A stretch of DNA of 54,368 nucleotides from positions 1 through 54,368 of the forward strand of contig RCAB01000427.1 in NCBI GenBank assembly GCA_003640385.1, in the 5' to 3' direction. The notes under the pieces are model-generated. The model was not told the DNA's origin, made no database searches, and worked only from the letters and a program-made list of their open reading frames with translations. This DNA is from Setaria digitata. Taxonomy: Eukaryota > Nematoda > Chromadorea > Rhabditida > Setariidae. The position numbers and the translations under genes were made by a program. This document shows positions 1 through 12,085 of this stretch, piece after piece (positions within the stretch are counted from its first letter, which is position 1; the number at the start of each line of letters is the position of its first letter).

Positions 1-90
1 CATTAATTATATATTTACCATTAATTATATATTTATCATTAATTATGTATTTATCATTAATTATATATTTATTATTAATTATATATTTAT
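1..90. repeat. 18-bp AT-rich tandem repeat at window edge
   Basis: Five head-to-tail copies of an 18-bp unit (CATTAATTATATATTTAY) fill the first 90 bases; the third copy has one G for A and the fifth starts with T. The array probably continues beyond the left edge. No coding meaning is seen. Confidence 0.85.
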
Positions 91-1195
91 TCTAATATAT
101 TTATAACCGCATATTTGTTACTACATATATTATATTTTAATTTGCAATATTTTATATATTTTTACTGCGTATTATTATATTTTTATTAAATATTTTTTAC
201 TCTGCATTTTTCGCTACATGTATTTGTTGCTATATATTTATTATTCAATATTTATTTATCAACTTTTTTGAATAACAACACAAAATAATTTTAGGTATTT
301 GTAATAATATTTTAAAGGATGAATTATCATCAAATATTGAAATTATTGCCGTAGCTACGATTATTTTTAATAAAGAATCAATCCAGAAGAGAAATGAAGT
401 ACTAATATTGACGAAATGATAAACTTTTTTCATTTTTTTTTTTTGTTGATAGAAGGAAACGAACTGAAAAGGCGTCTCTTTCTAAGTTTGTTTCTTTATC
501 ATACTATCAAAAAAAAGAAAAAGAAAAACGGGGAAAAAAACCAAAAAAAAGTGATATAAAAAATGAAAAAGGCTTTTTTATGGGAGCAATTTCTACTTCT
601 TCATTGTAAAAATCTATTCGTAAATTTTTTTCCATTTTTCTGAAATTTTTTTTGTTAGTTTCTGTCATTTAAAATAGAAAAAAGAAAAAATTGAAAAAGA
701 CTGAAATCAAAATAAATTTAATATGGCACCTAAAAAAAACTAACCCGTTCTACACCTTTTTTTTTTCGCTTTTCATGGAAACAGTAGTCAACAATAGGCT
801 ATAATCCGAATTTTTTCAGTAATCACATCATATCAACAGGGAGTGATTAATAGTTTCATTTCTCAATTGTCTTTTTTTTTTTTTTTTTGTTTTTTGGGAT
901 CGCACAGTTTCTAATTCCGAAACGTGAAGATGCCTACTAAAGTACTGCAATCAAAGTTCAATAACTTTGGAACATACAATGACTTTTCATTTTATCATTA
1001 ATTAAGTTAATTAGGCGTTGCATTAATTGTAAATTTAAAGAAAACTGAATATTTTGCGAAAAGATGAAATTGGAGCAGCTAAAATTCATTTCATTGTTTA
1101 ACATTGAAAAAAAACGAAAATACTAATCTGATGATAGTGAATATTGTATGATCTCTGACACACGACATGCGACAAATAATTTAACTACTCATAAT

Positions 1196-1545
1196 AGCTA
1201 TTTTATCACCATGTTTAACTAGCAAATAACCATGATATCATGTTTAACTAGCAAATAACCATGATATCATGTTTAACTAGCAAATAACCATGATATCATG
1301 TTTAACTAGCAAATAACCGTGATAAACACTTTATCACCATGTTTAACTAGCAAATAACCATGATAACCACTTTATCACCATGTTTAACTAGCAAATAACC
1401 ATGATAACCACTTTATCATCATGTTTAACTAGCAAATAACCGTGATAACCACTTTATCACCATGTTTAACTAACAAATAACCATAATAACCACTTTATCA
1501 TCATGTTTAGCTAACAAATAACCATGATAACTATTTTATCACCAT
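1196..1545. repeat. Minisatellite, alternating 29-bp and about 41-bp units
   Basis: About nine copies share the core ATGTTTAACTAGCAAATAAC. The first copies repeat every 29 bp (ending CATGATAT). Later copies carry an extra AACCACTTTATCAC segment and repeat about every 41 bp. The last copies have drifted (TAACAAAT, TTTAGCTAAC). Each core contains in-frame stops, so it is not coding. Confidence 0.9.
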
Positions 1546-2363
1546 GTTGAAAATTTAATTAATTGTATTTTGGGTAGAAAGAAAATCATACCATCGAAAA
1601 AGCTAGCATTAAGCATCAAGTAAGTTTTTTATCACTTTTAATCAATTTTTTTTTTTAAACATTCGTAATATGTTTTTTAATTTTAGTTATTAAAAATTGT
1701 AAGCTGTATATAATATTAGCAAGAAACAGAAGCAAAGAAGGAAAAAAAATTTTGTGAAAATAGCAAAAAAAGAATTAATTTTAATAATATGCTTAAATGA
1801 AACGATGTTCACTTACTCGGAGATATTTCTAACTTTTGATTGGTAGCAATTAAACTTTGGCATTACTTTTATCATTGCAGTTTGCGAATTGCTCGAAAAT
1901 TTCAGTTCATGGAAATCAACAAAATTTTTGCTTAATCTAGCAACTTACATTTCCTTAAAGCAAAAATTCAATAAATTATTTTTACACTATGCTTTTTTAG
2001 AATATTTCATAAAAATCAACTAATCTATTAAAAGAGAGAAAACATTAAAAGTTTCCCCCGCTAGCAAAATTAAAACTATTACCGAATTTTCATAATAAAG
2101 AGCAGTGAAATAATAAACTTACGATGAATTAATAAATTAAAATAAATAAATAATAAAAAATTCATCCTCCCTACAACCAATCCATCAGGAAAAGCATTCG
2201 AATCATTCAGTTATCTTATCTAATTACAATATCTTTAGTTCCATTTGCCTGCTTTTTTTTTTTTTTTTTGATCAAAATTTCACCAGTATATAGTGTTTAT
2301 AAAATTTAAAAGATTGCAAAAATGCTGCAATCAAATGAATTGGCAGCATTCATAGCGTTTGCT

Positions 2364-2402
2364 GAAACTACTATTAATACCTGTGGCATTAATAGTAGTT
2401 TC
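2364..2402. repeat. Perfect 15-bp inverted repeat with 9-nt loop
   Basis: GAAACTACTATTAAT at 2364-2378 and its exact reverse complement at 2388-2402 flank the 9-nt loop ACCTGTGGC. The RNA from either strand would fold into a 15-bp hairpin. It lies in intergenic DNA, 1.4 kb past the SDHB stop codon, and belongs to no coding exon. Confidence 0.85.
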
Positions 2403-3846
2403 ACGTTTCTCAAAACTCATTCACAACACTGTTAATAATTTTAGGTTCACAAATTCACACTTGGTATTAAAAAAGAAAGTTGAATTTTATTAAACTTTTT
2501 AAAAAATGCAATATTTGTGTTAAGATGATATTGCCTATTATTTTTAATTGTTAATTTAAACATGTGCTATTTCAGTTCAATGCTTGTTTGGGAAAGTCTT
2601 GAGAAGTAAAGAAAAAATGAACTTTCCCAAATTTCAAATTTTGGCCTCCTGCTTCAATAACGAACGATCTTTATTCCGCTAATGTTCTTGTCATTGAACG
2701 GTAAAAGTTTGAAGCACTCACTTTGTTGATTTTTGTCGTTAGTATCAAGTGAATTACCGTCTTTCCTGGTATATCTTATTTTGATCTTTTTTTTTTTTTT
2801 TTTTTTCTTTTTGGAATACCAACTGAATAATACCCTAGCACTTCAAACCAAATTAAGTCGAAAATGTTAAGCAATCTTGCCATCCGAATCAAATTTTTCC
2901 AATTGAGCATTAGATCAGAAATCGAATTTAAAAATCAGACCCGAACTTGGCAAATCATAAGTGTTAAAGGAAATTAATAGAAATTAGCAGTATTAGCTAA
3001 TGACGTATATAGTTAAAGTTAAAACATATCCCAAAACCACATACTTCAAATTCCACTTCAAACAATACTTTTTAGTTAATTAAACAAAAACAAAAAAAAA
3101 AAAAGGAAAAAATGCCGCTACAGATACATTAAAAATTTACTGGAATAAACTTCTCGATGAGCCATGTTCACAAAAACTGGGCAAAAAAATTCTAAGCATG
3201 GAATGAAATCAATTCGGTAAATAGCAAAACAGTCATGTCAAAACAAAAAACCCAGCTGTAACAACTTCATCTTTGCATCTTACATCTCTAAAATGTATAC
3301 AGTATTAAGTGTCAAATGCTTCTACTATCCTCCACTTTTTATGGTGTAGATAAATATTGCTGTGCAGGACTTCCAATTCGATTTAGCATTCAACGCTTGA
3401 AAGACATCTTTCTTTCAGGCAGTTGAAAGTCCGGAAAAAATGCTTTTCGAAATACCAGCTCATTTCTTTTTGAGTGTAGCACAAAATAGGGGAGGTCGAC
3501 CGCATATTACTGAAATCTATCAACCCTCAAAATCATTCATCTCAATTTCAATAACATGATGTGGAAGATCACCGAAAAAATTTATTATCTTTAAACAGAT
3601 ATGAATTCGGGAATTAATGAAACAGTAATACCGAAAAAATTCACTGGACTAAGCAATCGATCTGCCACAGTAATAACCATGTGAATGATGAAAGGAATCT
3701 GAATGATAATTACAATCTAAATTTACATATATTCTTTTTCCAATCACTTTATAGAAGGAACCGATCTGATTTTAAAAAAATAAATTAAAAAAAAAAAAAA
3801 AAACTGTACAGTTTTTTGTGTCATCATTATAAAAAGAGGATTTGAT

Positions 3847-6800
3847 CTAAAAATTGGCCGGTGCTGGTACAGGTGCTGCTTTTTTACCGAAACCAGTAAG
3901 GAGTTTCTTAATTTCTCCAATTGCCTTAGCCGGATCCAAATGCTGAAAATAAACAATTATTTCACGCAAGCAAAATTTGTATGCATTACTGCCTCATACC
4001 ATTTATAAATTCTATGTAACTTCATACCATATTTATAGAGTGCTACTTCTGAGTGACTGTCGTTTCAGGGCAGGAAAAAAAAGTAAGCATATTTTCTAAG
4101 GAATGGAACGGTAATGGCATGAAGTAAATCTCTAAATAAGAAGTTTTTTTCCCCAAACATTTAATCGAGAGATATAGCAATATATTCAACCATACACTAA
4201 AATTCACATATTTCAGATAGAGTATTTGAAATTCATAAATTTGGATACAAGAAATTAGTATTTGAAGTACTAATACCCCTCCTCCCTCCCAAAAAATAAA
4301 AACTGAATTTCAATAACGCTAGACCTTCGGACAAGTTTTTGTACAATTCAAGATAGTGTGGCATTTAAACGCGCTAAAGTGATCATGTATTTTCGACAAC
4401 CGCTCTTCAGCATAATCGTCTCGCGAATCAATCATCCATCTGAAAAATCACAAGAATTTTCTTCTTATTAAAGACCATATACATAAAAATGTTTTTTTTT
4501 GTGCTATGTCTACTGATCTATTTTAATCCAAATCACTTCAACGTCATTTATTAATATTAGTATCCGCAAATGATATTGAAATTTCCATGACAATATCATT
4601 TCCTTAAATAATATCGATATGGTATTACCGTAAATCAACGCCAACCAATAAAGAGAAAGAAAGAGAATTTTTTTTTCTAAAATTAAAGTGAATTAGAATA
4701 TTAGTCATCGAAAATCAGGCTTTAAAAAGGACGTTAAAACAATATTACTACACCCATCATTACTAAAACTTAGCCGAAAACAGTTATAAATGCCACTTTT
4801 AATTGGCTTTCTTTTATCAAACTATTAAATGCCGAATTGTTAAAATTTTCAAGCGGATGATGCGACCACATGCTCGCATAGAGACTGCTCAATAAACGTG
4901 CAGCTTGCTCTCAAAAAAAGCAGACCTGTAAGACTGCAAAAGAATGGCTGGTCCCAAATATTTATCAGCATTCCACCAGTACGACGGACAACTTGTACTA
5001 CAGCAAGCGCAAAGAATGCATTCATATAATCCATCCTAAACATATTGACGAGTATCAAAGAACTGAGTAAATCATACATTTTTAAAATTCCGCTCTTAAG
5101 AAAAAAAAAAAAAATGAATATTTCGGTGCCACGTAAACAACCAAGGCTTTTCGTTTTCAAAATTTAGTTTATTTACCAGCTTCTCACGTTCCTTTTCGGT
5201 TTGATACATTTGCTTTTCGCCGAGCACTAATTTATTTTTCTTCTTCAACCACGGCTCAATTGATGCATACTGGGCGTAAAACAGGTTCATGTCCGGTACC
5301 AAATCCTGTACGTATTATATAAGTGAGTTTTACTAACAACTTCCAAACACTGAATTGCTATGTATCCTTACCAAAAATTACTTAATGAGTGACAAGTTTT
5401 CCTGTACAGGGTTCTTGAGTATGGAGCCTTCATCTGGATCTTCATTTTAAATTAACAGTGTTCGACGAGTTATCATTACTATAATAAAACAGCATCGATG
5501 CAACAATAATATATTAATCTTATTACTTGTCAATTCACCCAACATGTAAGTAGAAAGAGCCTAATTCTAACTCCCGAAGATCTCACTCAACAAAAAAGTT
5601 CAGCTATAACATTTCTAGAAATTAGAAAATTACAGCTCGATAAATGGAAATAAAAGGTTGAAAATAAAACTGCAGTAGCGACTACTGCACAGCATGTGCA
5701 AAATAGAAAAATGTCAATTTTAGCAGGAAAATCAATGAGAAAACAAAATAGTTGAGTCAGAAAAACCACAAACAAATTCCATAGATACTTCTCGCTTTGA
5801 TCAATGAAATACCTCTGCTCAATTCTCAAGGGATTAAAAGATCGACCCAAGCTATAATCCCTTACCTTGATAACAAACATATGTGGCAGCGGATATATTT
5901 TGGTGCTTTTGCTCGTATTTCCATCAATTTTACAAATGCATGCCAAAGTGTTGCAACCATCAATATTCATAGAACACGATCCACAAATACCTGAGAGTAA
6001 TTGTAGCCTTATTTTAACCGCAATTTTCATTTAAATAGTTTCTTCCTTCTTTTTTAAGCGATATGATCTGATCAGAGACCCTTATCTACAGGTAGACAGG
6101 AAAGAAGCTGAAGAAGTTACAACGACTTGAGAAGTATATAAATATGAATTGACATATCAGCCTACATTAATCACTAAAAGTTGAAAAAAAAAAAAAGCAA
6201 ATTTCGCAATAAAGCCAGAAAATGCGTAAAAGAAAAAAACGCAAAGTACCTTCACGACATGAACGGCGAAACGTAAGGGTAGGATCAATTTCGTTTTTAA
6301 TTTTGATTAGTGCATCTAGAATCATTGCACCACAATCGTCTAAATCAACATCATATTTCTGAAATAAAACTCATAAAATTACATATGAACTATCACATAT
6401 ACAATTTACTTGATTGATTTATGAAGCCTTAAGTATCTCAAAATAACCTCAATAAACCTGGAAAACTTTGAGTATCAAACAAATTTTGATTTTAAATTTG
6501 GCTTAAACATTTTCGACGGGTTTACACATGCATTTATTTGTCCTAAAATAGCTTCCGTATCACAGATATAATGACATTGAACTTTTGTCAAAAGTTTTAT
6601 CGTTAATAATGCAATCATACCCAATTCACATAAGCAATAGAGAAGTAAGAAAAATGGGAGTACTAAAACTGTTTAACAACAGCTATCCAAGTTAAAGCTA
6701 GATCTTTACCTACTTCATGAAAATACAGTACAGGCTAAATAAGGGAGGAGAATTTGTGCACAGTGCAATATTTCATGGAAGGATGTTATTTTAGAAAAAT

Positions 6801-6981
6801 TTGAGGAAACTAAAATATCCACTTTCAGTTGAGGTTGTGATCCGGGTTTTTCCGGATCGTATCGATATATCTCGAATGTTTTAATGCGTTTCCCCGTTGG
6901 TGGTGCTGAAGATGCATAACGTGCCATCATCAAACATGCAGCATTTTCCACTTTGCGAAAATTAGAAGCCAGTCGAATCAT
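3847..6981 (-). CDS. SDHB: Succinate dehydrogenase iron-sulfur subunit, mitochondrial
   Basis: Iron-sulfur subunit of respiratory complex II, passing electrons from succinate oxidation to ubiquinone in the mitochondrial inner membrane. Seven exons on the minus strand join in phase: 6823-6981, 6250-6358, 5866-5990, 5177-5305, 4926-5035, 4325-4439 and 3847-3942, giving 280 residues, the family length. The N-terminus ([10 protein letters not shown]...ARYASS) looks like a mitochondrial targeting peptide. The [2Fe-2S] loop CREGICGSC and its later partner NTLACICK span exons 2-3. The 4Fe-4S motif CILCACC is in exon 5, followed by CxxxxP and NCTKTCPK, which bind the remaining clusters. The signature SCPSYWWN is present. 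The C-terminal exon encodes [15 protein letters not shown] and ends in Ala/Pro-rich residues. One oddity is Cys in place of the usual Gln/Gly just before NTLAC. The start is the first Met in frame and matches the family N-terminus. Intron 6 (after exon 4325-4439) uses the weak donor GTCTAG. Confidence 0.96.
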
Positions 6982-8670
6982 CTCAATAATCTCTTAAAAT
7001 GATATCATTGTATATATGTAAACATTTTAAATAAAAATCACGAAAAAATACAAATATATAATTCCAAATAATAAAAATATCAACTGATAAGGATGTTAAT
7101 GTTAAACAAAATACATTAAACAGCCATAACATATCACCCTATTGTGTAGTGTTAGGAAAAGGAGCAGAGTTAAAATTGCTCCAAGCATGGCATTCGCTAT
7201 TCAGAGACGAAAAATACTGATAATTCCCTTCGGGCACATTACTTCTCACATAGCCAGTATAGTAAACTTCTACATAATCCCATATGCTATCCATATCAGG
7301 ATGCTCACATATGCAAATATCGTAAATTATCAGAATGTTCGTAACTCGACCGACCGTCAGTACAAACAATATTCAGAAGTCTGACAAACCCATCATGTTT
7401 CATAAAACTATCTGCTCTATCCCTATATTATCTCAAATAATGAACACAGATATATTTTGACGTTGAGGTAAATCAATAACAACCGCGAGATATTTCGGGG
7501 TATTTTTCCGGGATATTATCGGAAAAAAGGAATGAATGACTATAATTAGAAATTCTATAGGAAGAGAGTGCAGGGAGAAGAAGTGCTACGTAAACACAGA
7601 CAAACAAGTTAAAGCAAGCGACTGAACGAACACCACCATCTAACAGAAGCAAAATCGAGTACATACTCATACATGTTCACACAGGCAGACAGACACACAT
7701 ACAGACAGCACTAATAGACGACTTGTCCCCTATCCGTTCTCGAGCATTCTCGAGATTGCACTCTAGAGTGCGCAGAAATGCACATAACGGATACACGTTG
7801 ATAGAGGATACTAGCGTGAAACTGGAAAAATAATTAAGGGAGGAGGATAAGAAGTTGTTTAAAAATATGTTCAAATCACGTCAAATTCTGTCAGGTCACG
7901 TATTTTATTGGATCTCAAAAACGTATGTATGACGATGAGTTTTACATTCTTAAGCATATCCCAATATTCAATGAAAAAAAAAGACTGACAAAAAGAGCTG
8001 AATTAGAAATCTGCGTGTGAGCAATAATAAATACCGTATATTATAGGTGTAATTCACTGCACACAGATAATAATCGGGCAATTATAATATCTCAACAATT
8101 TATGCTAATTAATGACTTCGAGGAAATCATATATGGAACAGTGACCGCGGCGCCAGCTGGCAACAACTGGTAGATCTCAATGGGTATTTCCGAGAAGTGC
8201 GCATAATCCGGTGCAATAACAACCGTAAATAGAGAAGAAACGTGGTTTGACGGTTGAATCTGTTTCGTTATTGTGGTGCACGGCCCAATAACCGGATAAC
8301 TTGATAACCGGATTACTTGGCGAATCTGGGTTTCATTCTCTGAATTGATTGCCTGTCAAGTTCGAAGGAGCTAATATTTTTGTAACTTTCTGGAAGGAAA
8401 TCCAAATAAGTGTTTTTTCGAAAAAGTGTTTTTGTATCGTAAATTTGAATGAAATAAACTTTTGGTGTAAAGTAAAAAAAATCAAAATTATCATTAAGTG
8501 GCCGGCTTATCTTTTTTTGTAATATTAATAATGAAAGAAGACTGTTTCTTCTTTTCCTCGATGGAACTTTCAGTCCTTAACTTAAAACTTTTAGTGTCGG
8601 TTGTGTCAGTATAGGCTCTCCAGAAGGAATTTCAGGATCAGTGATGTGCAGATGTTGACCAGTGATACTG
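6982..8670. other. Shared divergent upstream region, SDHB (-) and unassigned gene (+)
   Basis: About 1.7 kb separates the SDHB start (6981, leftward) from the next start (8671, rightward), so both promoters should lie here. It is less AT-rich than the flanks and has a small GC-rich patch (CCGCGGCGCCAGCTGG near 8145). Short open frames at 7139-7874 on both strands resemble no family I know. No exon-like acceptor and donor pairs with coherent protein were found, but an unseen small gene cannot be excluded. Confidence 0.5.
8630..8635 (+). promoter_or_regulatory. Probable trans-splice acceptor upstream of the 8671 start
   Basis: TTTCAG lies 35 nt before ATG 8671 with no upstream in-frame coding exon visible. 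In nematodes such a bare acceptor close to the start usually receives a spliced leader. This is an inference; a cis-spliced 5' UTR intron is the alternative. Confidence 0.4.
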
Positions 8671-11565
8671 ATGACATCCCGCGACAGTTCAGTGATTGTT
8701 TCTGGAACTGACAACTTGGATAACGGTTCGGTGGAACTTATCTCGGTTGATGGAATCGGGCAACATGAATCGGTGCAGCAGCATCAGGATACTGATACCT
8801 CTGAGCTAAGTTATACTGCGGTATGTTTTACTTTCATAATCAACGAAGGATGCTGACACTTGAAGAGTGGAAGCACATTAATTCATATATTTTTATCTTA
8901 TCTATAAGTTTACGTTTGTTGCAACAATTGATTTCTATTTCTTCAAAAGGCAGTATAAAAAAGGCGTAAAAAACAACATGTATTAATAATGTGTCCTTGA
9001 AATTATGGTCATTTTGTATTATGAGTCTAACCTACAGATTGCAACTCTTCTGTTCAAGAGTATTTTCATGTAATATATTAGTTTGTTGAATCAGCAGATA
9101 TTGTATGGATCATGATTAAAATTTAATTTGAGACCTATCTGGAAGAACACATCTAAACACTTTAGGTAAAACTGTAACCAAAAATTTCGACTGATAGAAA
9201 TTCAGTATTGTTTATGGTTTGTTTCTGTGCTCAGGGTTTTCATCCTGCTTTCTTACGATTCATTTAATTACTCTTCATCTGTGTGCCTTTGCTCAGCTGT
9301 TACAATTAAAGGTGCGGTGGAATTCACACGAAAAAATTTCAGACTTGAAAAGGTAAATTTCAGGTACCTTTAGAAGTATTAGAGGCAGCAGGTGTCGATA
9401 TCGAAAATTCGGGGGAATTAACTGAAGAGCAAATAAATACAATCATGTCTTTGATCGAACCGCGTGCCGCAACTCAGGAGGATGATCTGAAGCAAGAACA
9501 TCAAATTGTTGTTCCGCAATCATCCTATGCTAATAATATGCCCAGTTCTTCATCCGAAACGGGAGATCGTTTAACTCTATACATTTTAGATGATGGATCG
9601 TTGAAACTTAGAGATGCTGCTCTTCAAAAAGATTTTTTTGTGAGTTAACTAACAGTGCCAATTCCTTAGTTTTTCTGTTTGGTCTTACTTCGATCGAGTC
9701 GTCACCGAAATTGTAGTAAAGTGAAGAAACATTTTATGAGTATAAGGTAATAAAAAAGTGTGATCTCACGATTATTTTTTTGTAAATTTATCACTGATGA
9801 CACTGTTATAATATTATAAACTCATAGTTGCAGTTCACACCAAGAGAATTAGCAATGCAAAATATTGATGTTGACAATTTAACTGATGAAAGTTTGCAAA
9901 GGATCATACAAATGGCGATGGAGTCGTTAGCCTTTATATTCATCCACTTTTTACTTTCTTACAAATTTTGTGATAAAGTTCTTTGCATGATTTAAGAACG
10001 CAAGAGAACTGAATGAATTCGAGGTATTATTGCAGAGTAAAAAAGTTACTTCTTTCCAACAGCTTGAATTATCTGATATAAGAAAAGATGTAAAAAATGA
10101 ATTATTTTCAGAAACGAATTGATGGTGATGAAGAGACGAAGAATAGAAGATGTTAATGGTGTACAATTTACAGGATCAAATTTTGTAGCTGTGAGTTTTC
10201 CATTCGAAATGAAATTATTCCCGGAACTTTTAGGGTATTAACTTTTTAAATCAGAAATGTCAAATTAAGAAATCGGCAGATCAAATATTTCAGAATACTT
10301 CGATGGAACCACCAGCATCTGTTTCTTTAAAAAAAGTGCTCGTGAATGGTAAGATTCTAGTGTTTTATGTACTGAATTCTGCTTCGTCAAATCCGCATGG
10401 CAAACTATCTTTTTTTTTAGTTTTGAATTTTTCCGTGTACATTTTTTGCCAGTTAATATATAACTCTTGATTTGATTATTTTGAAAATATAGGTAGTGGG
10501 ATGCTAATAATGACTGTTTCAGAAGACCAGCATATCGAATCGCAGCTATCATTAATAGGTAACGAAGTTGAAATTAAACGAGATGGTAAAGTATATTCTG
10601 CCACAATAAAATACTGCAGACAGAACGGAGGATACAAGGTGCAGTTCAGTGATGGTCATTTTGAATGGGTCAGTGAGGATGAGATACGCTTACTTCGTGG
10701 TATGTTTTCAGAATAATAAAAACAACAAAACTTGTTTAGACGGGTGTCTATTGCTCTTCCAGGTGATAATCCCATAAAATGTAGCGATCATGAATCGTAC
10801 AGTGAAACAGTGGAAACAATGACGTCCGGAAATATTGATGAAAGTGCAGTGTCAAAAAATATTAATGACCGAAGTTGCATTTCCCAAATCCCAGGTTCGT
10901 GTTGTTTGTTCCTCATTTTTGCTTATTTTTTTTTCCATATTACTAAAATTGATTAGCTAAAATAATAGTTTTCCAGGTATTAAAGTCATTCCAACCAGTA
11001 GTTATAAACAAGAAGAACCGAATTTCTGTTGTGTTGTCTGCGATCAGAAAGTTTACCAGAAGGTTCATTTTCTTGAATTTTATTGCAGTAATTTCTAGCG
11101 ATCGCGGATTCTTTCGACTTTCTAAATTTTTGTTAAGTTAATGGAGAAAGAACTGCTCAAATATATGCTAATAAGAAGTAGTGTAAGCCCGAAATGAAGG
11201 AAAATAATCTGTAATGCGAAGTAAATTAGTTATATACGATTTGTGGTTAGGTTTCAGGAATATAAAAACTGCTGCAGAGAAAACACAAATGACCTTAATC
11301 ATATGCAGAATTTCATCCTCTGTTGTGATTTTCCACATAATTTAGACGTTAAAGATTCTGAAACATCATTATAGTTCATTTACCAACCTTTCAGGAACCG
11401 CAATACATCGTTATACGAATTCCTGCTTGTGATAAATGTGCGGAAGAAAAGATGATTTTGCTAGATGGTACCACAAAAGATTGTGAGGCACAGACCTGTT
11501 CTAGCATCTTAAAAAGTGATTTTCATACCGTTAATACTACGAGTGATGAACAAGGAAGAAGCTAA
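8671..11565 (+). CDS. Unassigned nuclear-type protein with Tudor-like segment and CxxC pairs
   Basis: Nine exons join in phase to 415 residues: 8671-8820, 9364-9639, 9834-9925, 10112-10190, 10294-10348, 10493-10699, 10763-10894, 10977-11062, 11395-11565. I do not recognise the family. Visible parts are as follows. Residues 1-50 are acidic and Ser/Gln-rich. Two related helical segments lie at about 52-82 (PLEVLEAAGVDIENS...ELTEEQINTIMSLIE) and 145-172 (PRELAMQNIDVDN...LTDESLQRIIQMAME). A basic MKRRRIED at about 179-186 could be a nuclear signal. A beta-rich segment at about 239-285 (VEIKRDGKVYSATI...GGYKVQFSDGHFEWVSEDE) looks like a Tudor/chromo-barrel fold. Two Cys pairs (CVVC near 347-350, CDKC near 371-374) could bind zinc. 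The start is the ATG at 8671; the in-frame GTG at 8662 is ignored. It is convergent with the ECI2-like gene and divergent from SDHB. A chromatin or transcription role is only an inference. Confidence 0.8.
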
Positions 11566-12085
11566 TGCAGACTGATTGACTTCTATAGAATATATGTTTT
11601 GCATACACTGTTGTCACTTTCATGTCTTTCGGTGATGTAAAAATATAAACATAGGCTATTTCTGCCAAGAATCATTTTAATTTAAGCAACCCTATGTAAT
11701 ATTGAAGCATTTCTTAGCTATCTAGTTAAAAATATTGTCGAAACAGAGGAAAATTTGGCCGAGAACTTTTAAATTTTCTAAGATACTTGCTAAAACAAAG
11801 TCTTGAGAGACGAGCTTCCAAATATTTCCTGAACTACTTGCTGAATTTCATAAACACACGATTGAAGAAATCCTTCTATGCATTCAAATATTTTTTCATT
11901 TGTTATTATTTATTTAACCGGTGCTTACGTGTCTGAAGTTTACATCCCATTTCTGGACCTCGCTTAAGAAACTTTTTATGGAGAAATTGTGCTGGAATGT
12001 ATTTGCTTATATGATCCCTTTATTTCTAGTTTCTGAAGTTTAAAATTTGAAATAGGAATTCACGTTGAAAAGTTCACTGGTAAGA
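11566..12085. other. Convergent 3' intergenic region
   Basis: About 520 bp lie between two converging stop codons (11565 on plus, 12086 on minus). It should hold both 3' UTRs. The only clear signal is AATAAA on the minus strand at 12019-12024. Confidence 0.6.
12019..12024 (-). terminator. Polyadenylation signal AATAAA for the ECI2-like gene
   Basis: AATAAA on the minus strand begins 62 nt past the stop codon at 12086, a normal position for cleavage and polyadenylation of that transcript. Confidence 0.55.

Larger units (their letters stand above)
91..3846. other. Intergenic AT-rich DNA, no gene seen
   Basis: This stretch is dominated by A/T homopolymers and stop codons in all frames. Apart from the minisatellite at about 1196-1545 and the hairpin at 2364-2402, I see no exon-like segment. 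The right-hand end must contain the 3' untranslated region of the SDHB gene, which is transcribed leftward and stops at 3847. Confidence 0.6.

Noticed and set aside
245..433. Minus-strand open frame of 62 codons near the left edge
   Set aside because: It is AT-driven, with no recognisable domain and no splice partners.
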